Assembly (NCBI GenBank): GCA_009843505.1
Contig: VYDI01000034.1
Coordinates: 372,001 to 436,000 of the forward strand
Reading direction: 5' to 3'
Source: Holophagales bacterium
GTDB lineage: Bacteria > Acidobacteriota > Thermoanaerobaculia > Multivoradales > Multivoraceae
DNA: 64,000 nucleotides
Shown in pieces: positions 34,678-43,415 of the stretch (position 1 is its first letter; each line of letters starts with the position of its first letter). The notes beneath the pieces were generated by a model. It did no database searches. It worked only from the letters and a program-made list of their open reading frames with translations, and was not told where the DNA came from. A program made the position numbers and the translations under genes.

Positions 34678-35706
34678 CTATCGCTCCAGCACGGCCCGCC
34701 GCCCCGCGACGAGCAGCGGCCACAGGCCGGCCCCGCCGGAACGAATCGCCATCTCGCCGACTCGCTGCTGCCAGCAACCCTCGTCCCCGTCGGCGTCCCG
34801 CCAGGCCCAGAGCCGGCGGGTGAAGCGGTGCAGGTCGTGCTCGCGGGTGTAGCCGATTGCGCCGTGGAGTTGGTGCGCGATGCGCGTGACTTCGTAGCAG
34901 GCCTCACTGGCCCGGGCCTTGGCGCACGCGGCCATGAAGGTGGCGCCGCCACCGTCTTCGGAGAGCGCCGCATCGACGGCGGCGATCGCCGTATCCGCCG
35001 CGACGCCGACCACGGCGGTGTGGCTCGCCATCACCGCGACGAGTTGCTGCACAGCCTGGAAGCGGGCCAGCGGCCGCCCGAACTGGACCCGTCCCTGAAC
35101 GTGCTCGATCGTCAGATCGAGGATGCGCTCCATGGCGCCGGCGATCATCGCGCTACGGGCGACCGCCATCACGGTGGAGGGAGGCGGTTCCGAACTCAGG
35201 TCGCCCGACTGTCCCGGAGGGATCGGCGGTGGCTCGCGCAACCGCCCCACCGGTTCACCGGCACTGTTCGTGCCGCGCTCGGACTCGACTTCGCCAGCGG
35301 CGACCCAGCCGACGCGGTCCTCGGCGGCCGACACGGCCAGCGCCGAGATGTCGTCCGGCCAGGCCACCTCGAGTCGGCCCGCGGCCGTCACCATTCCCAA
35401 GGGGCCCGCGGGCGCTTCGAGACCGGCGTCGAAAAGCAGCCACCGGCCGATCATCGTCTCCACGAGAGGCAACGGCAGCGCAAAGGCGCCGGCGGTCCGC
35501 GCTACCGCCATCGCGTCGCCGAAGTCGACGCCGGCGCCCCCGGCTTCTTCGCGCAGGAGCATGTCGACCAGGCCGTTCTCCTCGATCGCCCGCCAGTGGT
35601 CCTCCGGGAAGCGGCCTTCCTCGACCGCCTCGAAGACCTCGTCCTCCGACGCCGCCTCGAACAGGCGCACGGCCGTATCCAGGAGAAGCTGCCTCATCTC
35701 GCTCAT
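34678..35706 (-). CDS. Acyl-CoA dehydrogenase, short divergent subunit
   Basis: A 342-residue acyl-CoA dehydrogenase-like protein. The N-terminal helical domain (FPEDHWRAIEENGLVDMLL) and the C-terminal FAD-domain helix (VQFGRPLARFQAVQQLVAVM, then HQLHGAIGYTREHDLHRFTRR) are present, but the central beta domain is short and the usual FAD/acyl segment is missing. That pattern is known for beta subunits of two-gene acyl-CoA dehydrogenases. It overlaps the next dehydrogenase by four bases (ATGA), strong evidence for a complex of both products. Confidence 0.85.
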   Translation of the reverse strand: MSEMRQLLLDTAVRLFEAASEDEVFEAVEEGRFPEDHWRAIEENGLVDMLLREEAGGAGVDFGDAMAVARTAGAFALPLPLVETMIGRWLLFDAGLEAPAGPLGMVTAAGRLEVAWPDDISALAVSAAEDRVGWVAAGEVESERGTNSAGEPVGRLREPPPIPPGQSGDLSSEPPPSTVMAVARSAMIAGAMERILDLTIEHVQGRVQFGRPLARFQAVQQLVAVMASHTAVVGVAADTAIAAVDAALSEDGGGATFMAACAKARASEACYEVTRIAHQLHGAIGYTREHDLHRFTRRLWAWRDADGDEGCWQQRVGEMAIRSGGAGLWPLLVAGRRAVLER

Positions 35707-36860
35707 CGCAGCCTCAATCCCCGTGCGACGATGCCGCGGAGGATCTCCGTCGCGCCGCCCTGGATCGTGTACGAGGGCGCTGCCAGGACGACCTGTCGCA
35801 GGATGTCGAGGAGGGTTCCGTCCGAGAGTCCTTCATCGGCCACAACGCGGCGGACGATCTCTGGCACTTCCTGCTGGAAGTTGGTGCCCAGGTCCTTGAC
35901 CAGAGCCGACTCCACGTTCGGCGTCTCGCCGGCCTCGAGCGCCGCGGCAACCGAAACCGAGGCGGCGCGCAGCGCCCAAAGCCGGCTGACAAGCAGCCCG
36001 ACCTCACGCTGCGCCCCCGGCGACGCGCTCCCATCCAGCGCGTCGACCAGTGCGCGCAGCAGATGGAAGTTGGTCAGGAAGCGCTCCGGACCGCTTCGTT
36101 CGCAGGCCAGCTCCGACGTGACCTGCGTCCAGCCGTCGCCGGGGTTGCCCAGCAGGCAGTCGTCCGGCACGAAGGTGTCCTCGAAGAAGACCTCGTTGAA
36201 GTCGTGGCGGCCCGGCAGGTCGATGATCGGCCGCACCGTGATCCCGTCCGCGTTCTTCAGATCGATGATGACCTGGCTCATGCCGGCGTGCCGCTTGTCC
36301 GACTTCGGCTCCGTACGCACGAGAGCAACGCAGTACTGAGCCTCGTGCGCGTATGAGGTCCAGATCTTCGATCCGTTGAGACGCCAACCGCCGTCCGTCC
36401 GCTCGGCCCGGGTGCGGATCGAGGCCAGGTCGGAACCGGAGTCGGGCTCGCTCATGCCGACGGCGAAGGAGAGCTCGCCACGGGCGATCGGCGGCAGGAA
36501 GCGCTGTTTCTGCTCCTCGGTGCCGTAGCGCAGGATGCTCGGGCCGATCTGACGGTCGGCGAACCAGTGAAAGGCGGTCGGCGCACAGGCCGCCAGCAGT
36601 TCCTCGGTCACCACGTAGCGCTCCAGGTAGCTCCGCTCGGAGCCGCCGTACTCGCGAGGCCACGTCATGCCGATGAAGCCGGCCGCGCCCAGCGCCCGGC
36701 TGAGCGCCGGGTTGCGGCCCCACCAGGAGAGTCCGTCCGCTAACCAGAGGCCCCCGGCGCGCGTCTCTTCGAGTAGCTCCCGCACCTCTGCGCGGAGGTT
36801 CGCGGCCCCTTCCGGCAGGACCGCGGGCGAGAAGCGGAGATGGACCGTGGGGGCCTTCAC
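35703..36860 (-). CDS. Acyl-CoA dehydrogenase, full-length subunit
   Basis: A 385-residue acyl-CoA dehydrogenase. FAVGMSEPDSGSDLASIRTRAER carries the FAD-binding segment, followed by GSKIWTSYAHEA, and the C-terminal IQGGATEILRGIVARGLRL block. It oxidises an acyl-CoA to the enoyl-CoA, passing electrons to ETF. The start is a GTG at 36860 with no obvious ribosome site. Paired with the short subunit downstream, the arrangement recalls the heteromeric dehydrogenases used on steroid side chains in actinobacteria; that likeness is in layout only. Confidence 0.88.
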   Translation of the reverse strand: MKAPTVHLRFSPAVLPEGAANLRAEVRELLEETRAGGLWLADGLSWWGRNPALSRALGAAGFIGMTWPREYGGSERSYLERYVVTEELLAACAPTAFHWFADRQIGPSILRYGTEEQKQRFLPPIARGELSFAVGMSEPDSGSDLASIRTRAERTDGGWRLNGSKIWTSYAHEAQYCVALVRTEPKSDKRHAGMSQVIIDLKNADGITVRPIIDLPGRHDFNEVFFEDTFVPDDCLLGNPGDGWTQVTSELACERSGPERFLTNFHLLRALVDALDGSASPGAQREVGLLVSRLWALRAASVSVAAALEAGETPNVESALVKDLGTNFQQEVPEIVRRVVADEGLSDGTLLDILRQVVLAAPSYTIQGGATEILRGIVARGLRLR

Positions 36861-36907
36861 AGAGGGACGGCAGAGTAGCAGCGACCTCCGTACCGCCAGG
36901 GAATAGG

Positions 36908-38413
36908 ATGCCAGCGATGACCAAGACCAGGAAACGAAGCCGCTTTCTCGCCTTCCTGAAGTGGACCGGTATCTCAGTGGCCGCGCTCGCCGGTCTGGCG
37001 CTGGTGCTGAACCTGACGACGGGAATGCACCTCCAGATCACGGGCGGTCTGATGCCGCAACTCGACTTTCACCACGAGGACCGCCACTATCGCGCGATCG
37101 AGACGCACCGGGAGCAGAGCTCGGACGTAGCGCCCGCTGTCAGTACCGCACCGCTCGAGACGGCGGCCGATGAACCCGACGACGAAGCCGTTCTCGAAGC
37201 CGAACAGACCGAGGCGCCTGAATCCGGCCTGGACCCCGCAACTCCGTCACCGGGCTCCTGGCCCTACTACCGCGGCGTCCACATGGACGGCCGCTATCCC
37301 CAGCCGATCAACACGGCCTGGCCGAACGAAGGCCCGCCGGAACTCTGGCGCATCCCGGTCGGCGGCGGCTACGCCTCCTTCGTGGTCGGAGACGGCCTCG
37401 CCTACACGATCGAGCAGCGGCGGAAACAGGAGGTCGTCGCCGCGTATGACCTCCTGACCGGCGTGGAACGCTGGAGCGCAAGCTGGGACGCGCGGTTCCA
37501 GGAGAGCATGGGCGGCGACGGTCCGCGCGCCACGCCGGCCCTGTACGAGGGAACCCTGGTCGCGCTCGGCGCCACCGGCGAACTGCAGGCGCTCGACGCC
37601 GCGACCGGCGCTTCGATCTGGCGCACGAACATCCTCGAGGACTCGGGCGCGACGAACCTGACCTGGGGAATGGCGGCCTCCCCGGCGATTCTGGACGGAG
37701 CCGTCCTCACCGCGCCCGGCGGCCCGAACGGAGCCGTGATCGCCTACGAGCTCGAGACCGGCGCGATTCGCTGGCGGGCGCTCAATGCCCAGGGCGCCTA
37801 CACCGCGCCAGCGGTCTTCACGCTGGACGGCCTTTCCCAAATCGTTCTGATCGGCGCCGATCAGGTCGTCGGGCTGGCCGAAGACGGCAGCGAGACCTAC
37901 TGGAGCAGGCCCTGGGCGACGATGAACGGCATCAACGCTGCGCAGCCGCTCCAGGTGGCGCCGAACCGCATCTTCGTGTCGTCCGGCTACGGCCACGGCG
38001 CCGCGGTGCTCGAAGTCGACGCCGATCTCGAGGCGAACACCGCGTCGGTGAAGGAGATCTGGTTCAACAACCGGATGAAGAACACCTTCTCGACCTCCGT
38101 CTTCCACGACGGCTACGTCTACGGGCTGGACAACGGCATTCTCGCCTGCGTCGACGCCGAAACTGGCGACCGCATGTGGAAGGGCGGCCGCTACGGCCAC
38201 GGCCAGCTTCTGCTCGCCTCAGGCCACCTGCTGATCACGACGGAACGGGGTCAGCTCGTCCTGGTCCGCGCCACGCCCGAAAGCCACCAGGAAGTCGCCG
38301 CGCTGCCAGCCGTCTCGGGCCGCACATGGAACAACCCGGCGATAGCCGAGGGGATTCTGCTCGTGCGCAACGACCGCGAGGCCGTGGCGTTCGACATTCG
38401 GCCGCAAACGTAG
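36908..38413 (+). CDS. Membrane-anchored PQQ-like beta-propeller protein
   Basis: A 501-residue protein with a basic N-terminus and one membrane helix (WTGISVAALAGLALVLNL), a 110-residue low-complexity acidic linker, and then a PQQ-type eight-bladed-propeller region from about residue 118 (WPYYRGVHMDGRYPQ, then repeated AYDLLTGVERW, ALDAATGASIWRT, AYELETGAIRWRA, CVDAETGDRMWKG). I see no PQQ-dehydrogenase active-site cysteines or haem motif, so it may be a scaffold or sugar-binding propeller, not an enzyme. ATG 36908 has AGGGA five bases upstream. It is divergent from the acyl-CoA dehydrogenase genes. Confidence 0.82.
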   Translation: MPAMTKTRKRSRFLAFLKWTGISVAALAGLALVLNLTTGMHLQITGGLMPQLDFHHEDRHYRAIETHREQSSDVAPAVSTAPLETAADEPDDEAVLEAEQTEAPESGLDPATPSPGSWPYYRGVHMDGRYPQPINTAWPNEGPPELWRIPVGGGYASFVVGDGLAYTIEQRRKQEVVAAYDLLTGVERWSASWDARFQESMGGDGPRATPALYEGTLVALGATGELQALDAATGASIWRTNILEDSGATNLTWGMAASPAILDGAVLTAPGGPNGAVIAYELETGAIRWRALNAQGAYTAPAVFTLDGLSQIVLIGADQVVGLAEDGSETYWSRPWATMNGINAAQPLQVAPNRIFVSSGYGHGAAVLEVDADLEANTASVKEIWFNNRMKNTFSTSVFHDGYVYGLDNGILACVDAETGDRMWKGGRYGHGQLLLASGHLLITTERGQLVLVRATPESHQEVAALPAVSGRTWNNPAIAEGILLVRNDREAVAFDIRPQT

Positions 38414-38532
38414 CAGGGCCACAAGCCGCAGGCGACGCCTGCCAGCACGACGCCGCCCACCGTGGCCACCCGGGCCGCTCGGGTCGACCCATGGTCGACC
38501 GTCAAGGCGGCCAAGAGCTGCCGGAAATGAGG

Positions 38533-38601
38533 CCGCTTCGCGGCGCGTCTCTCGGGCCGCCTGCGGCGGCGGCCGGCGGGGACGCCGGCGCACCCAGTGG
38601 G
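38533..38601. repeat. Palindromic repeat, copy C
   Basis: Shares CCGCTTCGCGGCGCG (38533-38547) with copy A and GCCGGCGGGGACGCCGGC plus GCACCCAGTGG (38572-38600) with copy B. The last piece forms a 7-bp stem around GGGA. It lies in the 210-base gap between two convergent genes, where upstream there is also the palindrome GGTCGACC-AT-GGTCGACC. Confidence 0.65.
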
Positions 38602-38623
38602 CGACGAGTTCGCTATGCGGTCA

Positions 38624-39103
38624 CTACCTGGGGATGTCGACCACCAGGTACTCGCCTTCGCGAGTCACCGGGTAGGTCTCGGCCGTGTACGGGCCCTTGA
38701 CCATCCCTGGGACCGGAGCGTCGGGGTCGTCCGGCTGCGCCGAGGCGGCATCGGGAGCCTCGGCGATCTCCTCGCCGGCGACGGTCTCGACCTCGTAGCG
38801 GCGCACCCGCAGGCGCTCGGGCGCGCACCAGGACTGGCCGGTGCGGACGTGGAACTCCCAGCCGTGCCAGGGGCAGCAGAGGATCTCGCGGCTGGGGCGA
38901 TACCTGAAGTCTCCGGGTCGTTCGGAGCGGATCACGCCCCAGAGCTTGCCCTCGCAGAGCTTCCCGCCCTGATGCGGACAGCGGTTGCGGAGCGCGAAGA
39001 ACTCGCCGTCAAGGTTGAAAACGCCGATCGAACGGCCGGCGACGGTGACGATCTTTCGGCCGCCCGATTCGATCTCGGACGCCTCGGCGACGACGTACTT
39101 CAT
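38624..39103 (-). CDS. Rieske [2Fe-2S] ferredoxin-like protein
   Basis: A 159-residue single-domain Rieske protein. The ligands are CPH in ALRNRCPHQGGKL and C-x2-H in LCCPWHGWEF. There is no oxygenase iron site, so it is an electron carrier or a small oxygenase partner. An acidic linker and a YLVVDIPR tail follow. ATG 39103 begins the domain neatly. It shares its strand and is close to two amidohydrolase genes, and could carry electrons for a reaction on the same substrate, or for the Rieske oxygenase at 11.2 kb; neither is shown. Confidence 0.87.
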   Translation of the reverse strand: MKYVVAEASEIESGGRKIVTVAGRSIGVFNLDGEFFALRNRCPHQGGKLCEGKLWGVIRSERPGDFRYRPSREILCCPWHGWEFHVRTGQSWCAPERLRVRRYEVETVAGEEIAEAPDAASAQPDDPDAPVPGMVKGPYTAETYPVTREGEYLVVDIPR

Positions 39104-39143
39104 GCGCGGGCCGCCGGCGCCGACACCACCCGCGGCAGCGCCC

Positions 39144-40253
39144 CTAGAGCCCGTAGAGGGCCCGGGCGTTCTCGCACTGGATGCCCTTGACGAGTTCCTC
39201 GTCGAGTCCCGAGGGCAGTACGACGTCGGGGTTGTCACCGTCCCAGTGCGGATAGTCGCTGGCCAACAGGATGTGGCTCCGAAGGTCGCCGAAGTGCTCT
39301 ATCAAAGCCAGGAAGTCCCGGCGCCTCGGCGGCTCCTCGATCGGCTGCGTCGTCACGTAGACGTGCTCGGCGATCACCTCCGAGGGCAGCCGCTCGAGGT
39401 GCGGCGCCTCGGCGCGCAGCAGGCTCCAGGCGGTGTCGAGACGCCACATCAGCGGCGGCAGCCAGGCAAAGCCGTTCTCGACCGAGATCATCCGCAGGCT
39501 CGGGAAGCGGTCGAACACGCCCTCGACCACCATGCTCGTGATGTTCGCCTGGACGGCCTGGGGCGGACTCGTGTGATCCTCGATGTAGTAGGAGGCGTGG
39601 CCGCCGCCGGTGATCGGATGGCCGTAGGCGCCGAACGCGTGGGACGCGACGTGCATCCCCGTCTCGACGCAGGCCTCGTAGATCGGCCAGTACCTGCGGC
39701 GGCCCATCGGTTCCTGCATCCGGCCCATGAACAGCACCTGGGCGAACCGCCCGTCGGCGCCGCAGCGCCGGATTTCCGCGGCCGCGGCCACCGGATCCTG
39801 CGGCGTCACGACGGCGGAGGCCCGCAGCCTCGGTTCCGGATCGAGCCACTCGGCGATCTGCCAGTCGTTGGCGGCGGTGGCGAGCGCCGCGCCGAGGTCC
39901 AGGTCGAGCGCCGAACTGACCGGAGACAGCGGATTCAGGATGGCGTACTCGACGTTGTAGGGATCGAGAAAGTCCTCCGCCGCGAAGCCGACTTCCGAAC
40001 CGGGGGTGCGTCCTGACGGCGGCCGCGCCTCCTCGCGGTGATCCATGAAGCGCGGGTAGTAGCCGCTGTTCGGATGGCGAATGCCGAAGGTCTCGAGGTG
40101 GTCGCGCCAGCGCTTCGAGAGATACGGATACAGATCCTTGATCGAGTCGAGTTCGTTGTGGAAGTCGCAGTCGATGATCGGCGGCCGTTCGGGCTCGGCC
40201 CTGGCCTTCAGCACCGAGGGTTCGGTCGACGGATCGAGCAGGGTGACTGTCAT
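39144..40253 (-). CDS. Amidohydrolase 2 family protein (ACMSD-like)
   Basis: A 369-residue TIM-barrel metal hydrolase or decarboxylase. An early D-x-H metal motif (IIDCDFHNE), HVASHAFGAYGHPITGG, MISVENGFAWLPPLMWRLD and the late ILLASDYPHWDGDNP block match the family of aminocarboxymuconate-semialdehyde and related decarboxylases. The substrate is unknown. Its ribosome site AAGGAGGG sits five bases before ATG 40253 inside the end of the upstream gene, which shows translational coupling. The upstream neighbour is a sister enzyme. Confidence 0.86.
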   Translation of the reverse strand: MTVTLLDPSTEPSVLKARAEPERPPIIDCDFHNELDSIKDLYPYLSKRWRDHLETFGIRHPNSGYYPRFMDHREEARPPSGRTPGSEVGFAAEDFLDPYNVEYAILNPLSPVSSALDLDLGAALATAANDWQIAEWLDPEPRLRASAVVTPQDPVAAAAEIRRCGADGRFAQVLFMGRMQEPMGRRRYWPIYEACVETGMHVASHAFGAYGHPITGGGHASYYIEDHTSPPQAVQANITSMVVEGVFDRFPSLRMISVENGFAWLPPLMWRLDTAWSLLRAEAPHLERLPSEVIAEHVYVTTQPIEEPPRRRDFLALIEHFGDLRSHILLASDYPHWDGDNPDVVLPSGLDEELVKGIQCENARALYGL

Positions 40254-40255
40254 GG

Positions 40256-41272
40256 TTACCCTCCTTCGGAAAGACGGTAGAAGCTGCGCGCGTTCTCGGA
40301 CCTGATCTTACGCCCTAGAGACTCCGGCAGCAGCCGCAGCAGGAGATCCCCGGCGTCGCACGCGTGAACGTGGGGATAGTCGCTGGCGTAGAGGAGCAGG
40401 TCGTCCGAGCCCAACTGATCGACGATCTCACACAGGTGCGCCGGGTCGGGCGGCGCATCGAGCGGCTGGATGCCGACCCGGACGTGCTCGCGAAAGTAGT
40501 CGGAGGGCGGACGGCGCACCCAGGGCACCAGCCGCCGCAGATTCCGCCACTCCTTGTCCATGCGCCAGAGATGAGACGGAATCCAGGTGAAGCCGGACTC
40601 CAGGAACACGACCCGCAGACCCGGGCAGGCGTCGAACACCCCTTCCACGATCATGCTCGTGAGCTGAGTCGCGAACACCTGCGCCATCGCCGTGTACTCC
40701 TCCAGGAAGAAGGACGGCCAGCCGGTCGGCGTCGGCGGCATGACGGGCGCGCCGCCAAAGTGGATCGCGGCGACCAGGCCGCTCTGCTCGATCGCCTTCC
40801 ACAGGGCGTGGTAATGGCGGCTTCCGAGCGGGTGCTCGGTGCGCACCGGAATCAGGACCTGGACGAAGCCGGGCCTGCCGGCGCCGCGCTCGACTTCCTC
40901 GACCGCGGCGGCCGGCAACCCGATCGGCACGACAACGGAGCCCCGCAGTCGGGGTTCGCGCTCCAGCCACTCCGCGGCCTGCCAGTCGTTCGTCGCGGTC
41001 GCAAGCACCGCGGCAACGTCCGGGTTGTGGATGCTGTCGACCGCGTAGAGGCAACTCGAGATCGCCACCTCCGCGCCGCCCCGTTCAAAGACGGCCTCGC
41101 GCAGCTCCTCGAGGCCACCGCGGCGACCGCTGACGGGCGACTTGGGCGGGTAGTACTCCTGAGAGGCGCCCTTGTCCATCGTGTTTTCGAAGTGCTCGAC
41201 CCAGTGCTCCGGCAGCAGGGGGTAGAGGTCACGAAGGCGGGGATTCGGGATGTGAACGTCGGCGTCGATCAT
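40256..41272 (-). CDS. Amidohydrolase 2 family protein, sister of the next gene
   Basis: A 338-residue relative of the 39144-40253 product, with the same landmarks: MIDADVHIPNP at the N-terminus, AAIHFGGAP, VFLESGFTWIPSHLWRMD and LLLYASDYPHVHACD near the end. The pair probably arose by tandem duplication and may form a heteromer or act on successive intermediates. Two bases separate the genes. It follows the PQQ dehydrogenase by 16 bases on the same strand. Confidence 0.86.
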   Translation of the reverse strand: MIDADVHIPNPRLRDLYPLLPEHWVEHFENTMDKGASQEYYPPKSPVSGRRGGLEELREAVFERGGAEVAISSCLYAVDSIHNPDVAAVLATATNDWQAAEWLEREPRLRGSVVVPIGLPAAAVEEVERGAGRPGFVQVLIPVRTEHPLGSRHYHALWKAIEQSGLVAAIHFGGAPVMPPTPTGWPSFFLEEYTAMAQVFATQLTSMIVEGVFDACPGLRVVFLESGFTWIPSHLWRMDKEWRNLRRLVPWVRRPPSDYFREHVRVGIQPLDAPPDPAHLCEIVDQLGSDDLLLYASDYPHVHACDAGDLLLRLLPESLGRKIRSENARSFYRLSEGG

Positions 41273-41288
41273 GGCTGCGAGAGAAGGG

Positions 41289-43337
41289 TCACGGCAGCGC
41301 CAGCGCGACCAGCTTCGGCGTCGTCTTCTGAGCCGCCAGCGCCGCGATCTGCTCCTCGCTGAAGTTCAGGCCGGGATCGTCCGCGATCTCGCCGAGATCG
41401 GCGAAGAACGAACCGCCTCCCACCGCGACGACGATGTACTGCCTGCCCTCCACCATGTAGGTGATGGGGTTCGCGTGCGGCGTATCCGGCAGCGGCACAT
41501 GGCCGAGCAGCTCCCCCGTCCCCTTGTCGAAGACGTTGAGGCGTGGCGAGTTGTGTTCGCCCCGTCCCCGCCGCTGGGTCACGAAGAGCAGCGACTTCGT
41601 GAGCAGCGGCGCTCCGCTGCCCCCGCCGAGCAGCGGCAGGTCGAGGCCGGCGAGAGCCGGGTGCTCCTTCGGGCCGTGGCCGTTCGGCGTCATCCACAGG
41701 TGCTCGCCGGTGTTCAGGTCGATCGCGGTCACCCGGCCCCAGGGCGGCTTGACCAGCGGCAATCCTCCAGGGCTGCCGGTGGGAGCGAAGAAGGAGCCCA
41801 CGTAGTCCAGGTTCGAGCGCGCCGGATCGGGCTTGCTCAGTGGATGCACGCTGATCGACGTCGACGACGGAACGTAGAGCACACCGGTTTCCGGATCGAC
41901 AGCGGCGCCCGGCCAGTTCGCCCCGCCGCCCGCGCTAGGCAGCATGAGAACGCCGCTGCCCGTGCTCGGCGGCGTGAAGAGCGGCCCCATGCGGAAGCCG
42001 GACGCGATCCTCTTCGCCTCGGCGAACAGCTCCGGCGTCAGGTCGATCAGGTCGTCCTCGCCGACCCCCTGGCGGTCGAAGGCCGGCGGCTTCGTGGGAA
42101 ACGGCTGGGTCGGCGACGCGCGTTCGCCCGGGACGTCGGACTCCGGCACCGGCCGTTCCTCGATCGGCCACACTTCTTCCCCGGTCACCCGGTCGAAGAC
42201 GTATGTGAACGCCTGCTTGGAGACTTGCGCGAGAGCCTTGATCTCGCGGCCGTCCACCGTGATGTCGACGAGTTGCGGCGGCGTCGGGAAATCGTAGTCC
42301 CAGAGCCCGTGGTGAACGGCCTGGAAGTGCCAGACCCGCTCGCCGGTGTCGGCGTCCAGGCAGACGATGCTCTCGGCGAAGAGGTTGTCGCCCAGCCGGT
42401 GGCCGCCGTAGAAGTCGTTGGTCGGCGTCGAAACCGGCAGGTAGATGTAGCCGAGTTCCTCGTCGACCGTCATCATGTTCCAGACGTTCGTGTTGCCGCT
42501 GTACTTCCAGGAATCGTTCTCCCAGGTGTCGACTCCGTACTCGCCCTCCTGCGGGATGGTGTGGAAGATCCACTTCAGCTCGCCGGTATGCACGTCGTAG
42601 CCGCGGACGTGACCTGGCGGCGCGCTCTGGCGCAACGGTCCGTCGCTGACCACCGAGCCGACGACCACCGTGTCGCCGACGATCGCTGGTGGCGAGCTGT
42701 GGGTGATGGCGCGCGGGTTGACCCGGCGTCCGAAGTCGGCCATGCCCCGATCGCCCAGCAGGTCGACCTGGCCGTTCACCCCGAAGCCGCCGACCGGCTC
42801 CCCGGTCACGCCGTCGAGCGCGATCAACCGACGGTCGTGCGTGGGCAGGAAGACCCGGATCTCGTCACGACTGCGGCCATCCTGTTCAACCGGCCCACGC
42901 CAGGCGGCGACGCCACGATGCTGGAAGCCGATGTTCGCCGGCCGGCCGGCGCGCCAGGACTCGGGATCGTAGGACCAGAGCGTCTCGCCAGTGGCCGCGT
43001 CGACGGCCGCGGCCTGGGCGACCTCCGTCGCAACGTAGAGCACGCCGTCGAGCATGATCGGGACCGGTTTGAACTGGCCCGTCCTGACCGCCCGGTTCGC
43101 TTCGGCGACCGCAGTCGAAGGGGACTCCCACTCCCAGGCCACCTGGAGTTCGTGGAAGTTCGACCGGTCGATCTGATCGAGCGTCGAGTACTTCGTGTTG
43201 TCGGGGCCGCTGCCGAACGCGGGCCACTCGACCATTCCGTTCTCATCCTGCGCGGTTCCCGGCGACGACAGGGTCGCCAGGAGGGCGAGCGAAACCGCGA
43301 TCTGAACCCCGAGGACGAAACGTCCTGTGACCTGCAT
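41289..43337 (-). CDS. PQQ-dependent dehydrogenase (membrane glucose-dehydrogenase type, exported)
   Basis: A 682-residue quinoprotein. After a signal peptide (residues 1-29) come propeller blades: EWPAFGSGPDNTKYSTLDQI, VDAATGETLWSYDP, GYIYLPVSTPTNDFYGGHRLGDNLF, HHGLWDYDFPTPPQLVDI and late GGGANWPGAAVDPETGVLYVPS. These match the GDH/inositol-dehydrogenase-like branch without the N-terminal membrane domain and without a fused cytochrome. Expected to oxidise an alcohol or sugar in the periplasm with PQQ and pass electrons to quinone or cytochrome. It heads a run with two amidohydrolases. Confidence 0.9.
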   Translation of the reverse strand: MQVTGRFVLGVQIAVSLALLATLSSPGTAQDENGMVEWPAFGSGPDNTKYSTLDQIDRSNFHELQVAWEWESPSTAVAEANRAVRTGQFKPVPIMLDGVLYVATEVAQAAAVDAATGETLWSYDPESWRAGRPANIGFQHRGVAAWRGPVEQDGRSRDEIRVFLPTHDRRLIALDGVTGEPVGGFGVNGQVDLLGDRGMADFGRRVNPRAITHSSPPAIVGDTVVVGSVVSDGPLRQSAPPGHVRGYDVHTGELKWIFHTIPQEGEYGVDTWENDSWKYSGNTNVWNMMTVDEELGYIYLPVSTPTNDFYGGHRLGDNLFAESIVCLDADTGERVWHFQAVHHGLWDYDFPTPPQLVDITVDGREIKALAQVSKQAFTYVFDRVTGEEVWPIEERPVPESDVPGERASPTQPFPTKPPAFDRQGVGEDDLIDLTPELFAEAKRIASGFRMGPLFTPPSTGSGVLMLPSAGGGANWPGAAVDPETGVLYVPSSTSISVHPLSKPDPARSNLDYVGSFFAPTGSPGGLPLVKPPWGRVTAIDLNTGEHLWMTPNGHGPKEHPALAGLDLPLLGGGSGAPLLTKSLLFVTQRRGRGEHNSPRLNVFDKGTGELLGHVPLPDTPHANPITYMVEGRQYIVVAVGGGSFFADLGEIADDPGLNFSEEQIAALAAQKTTPKLVALALP

Positions 43338-43415
43338 CCGAGAGCCCCCTTCGACGTTGCGCCGGAGCCTATCGCTGTGCTGAGCACGAGGCGGAGTCGC
43401 TCTATTGCGGCCTTC

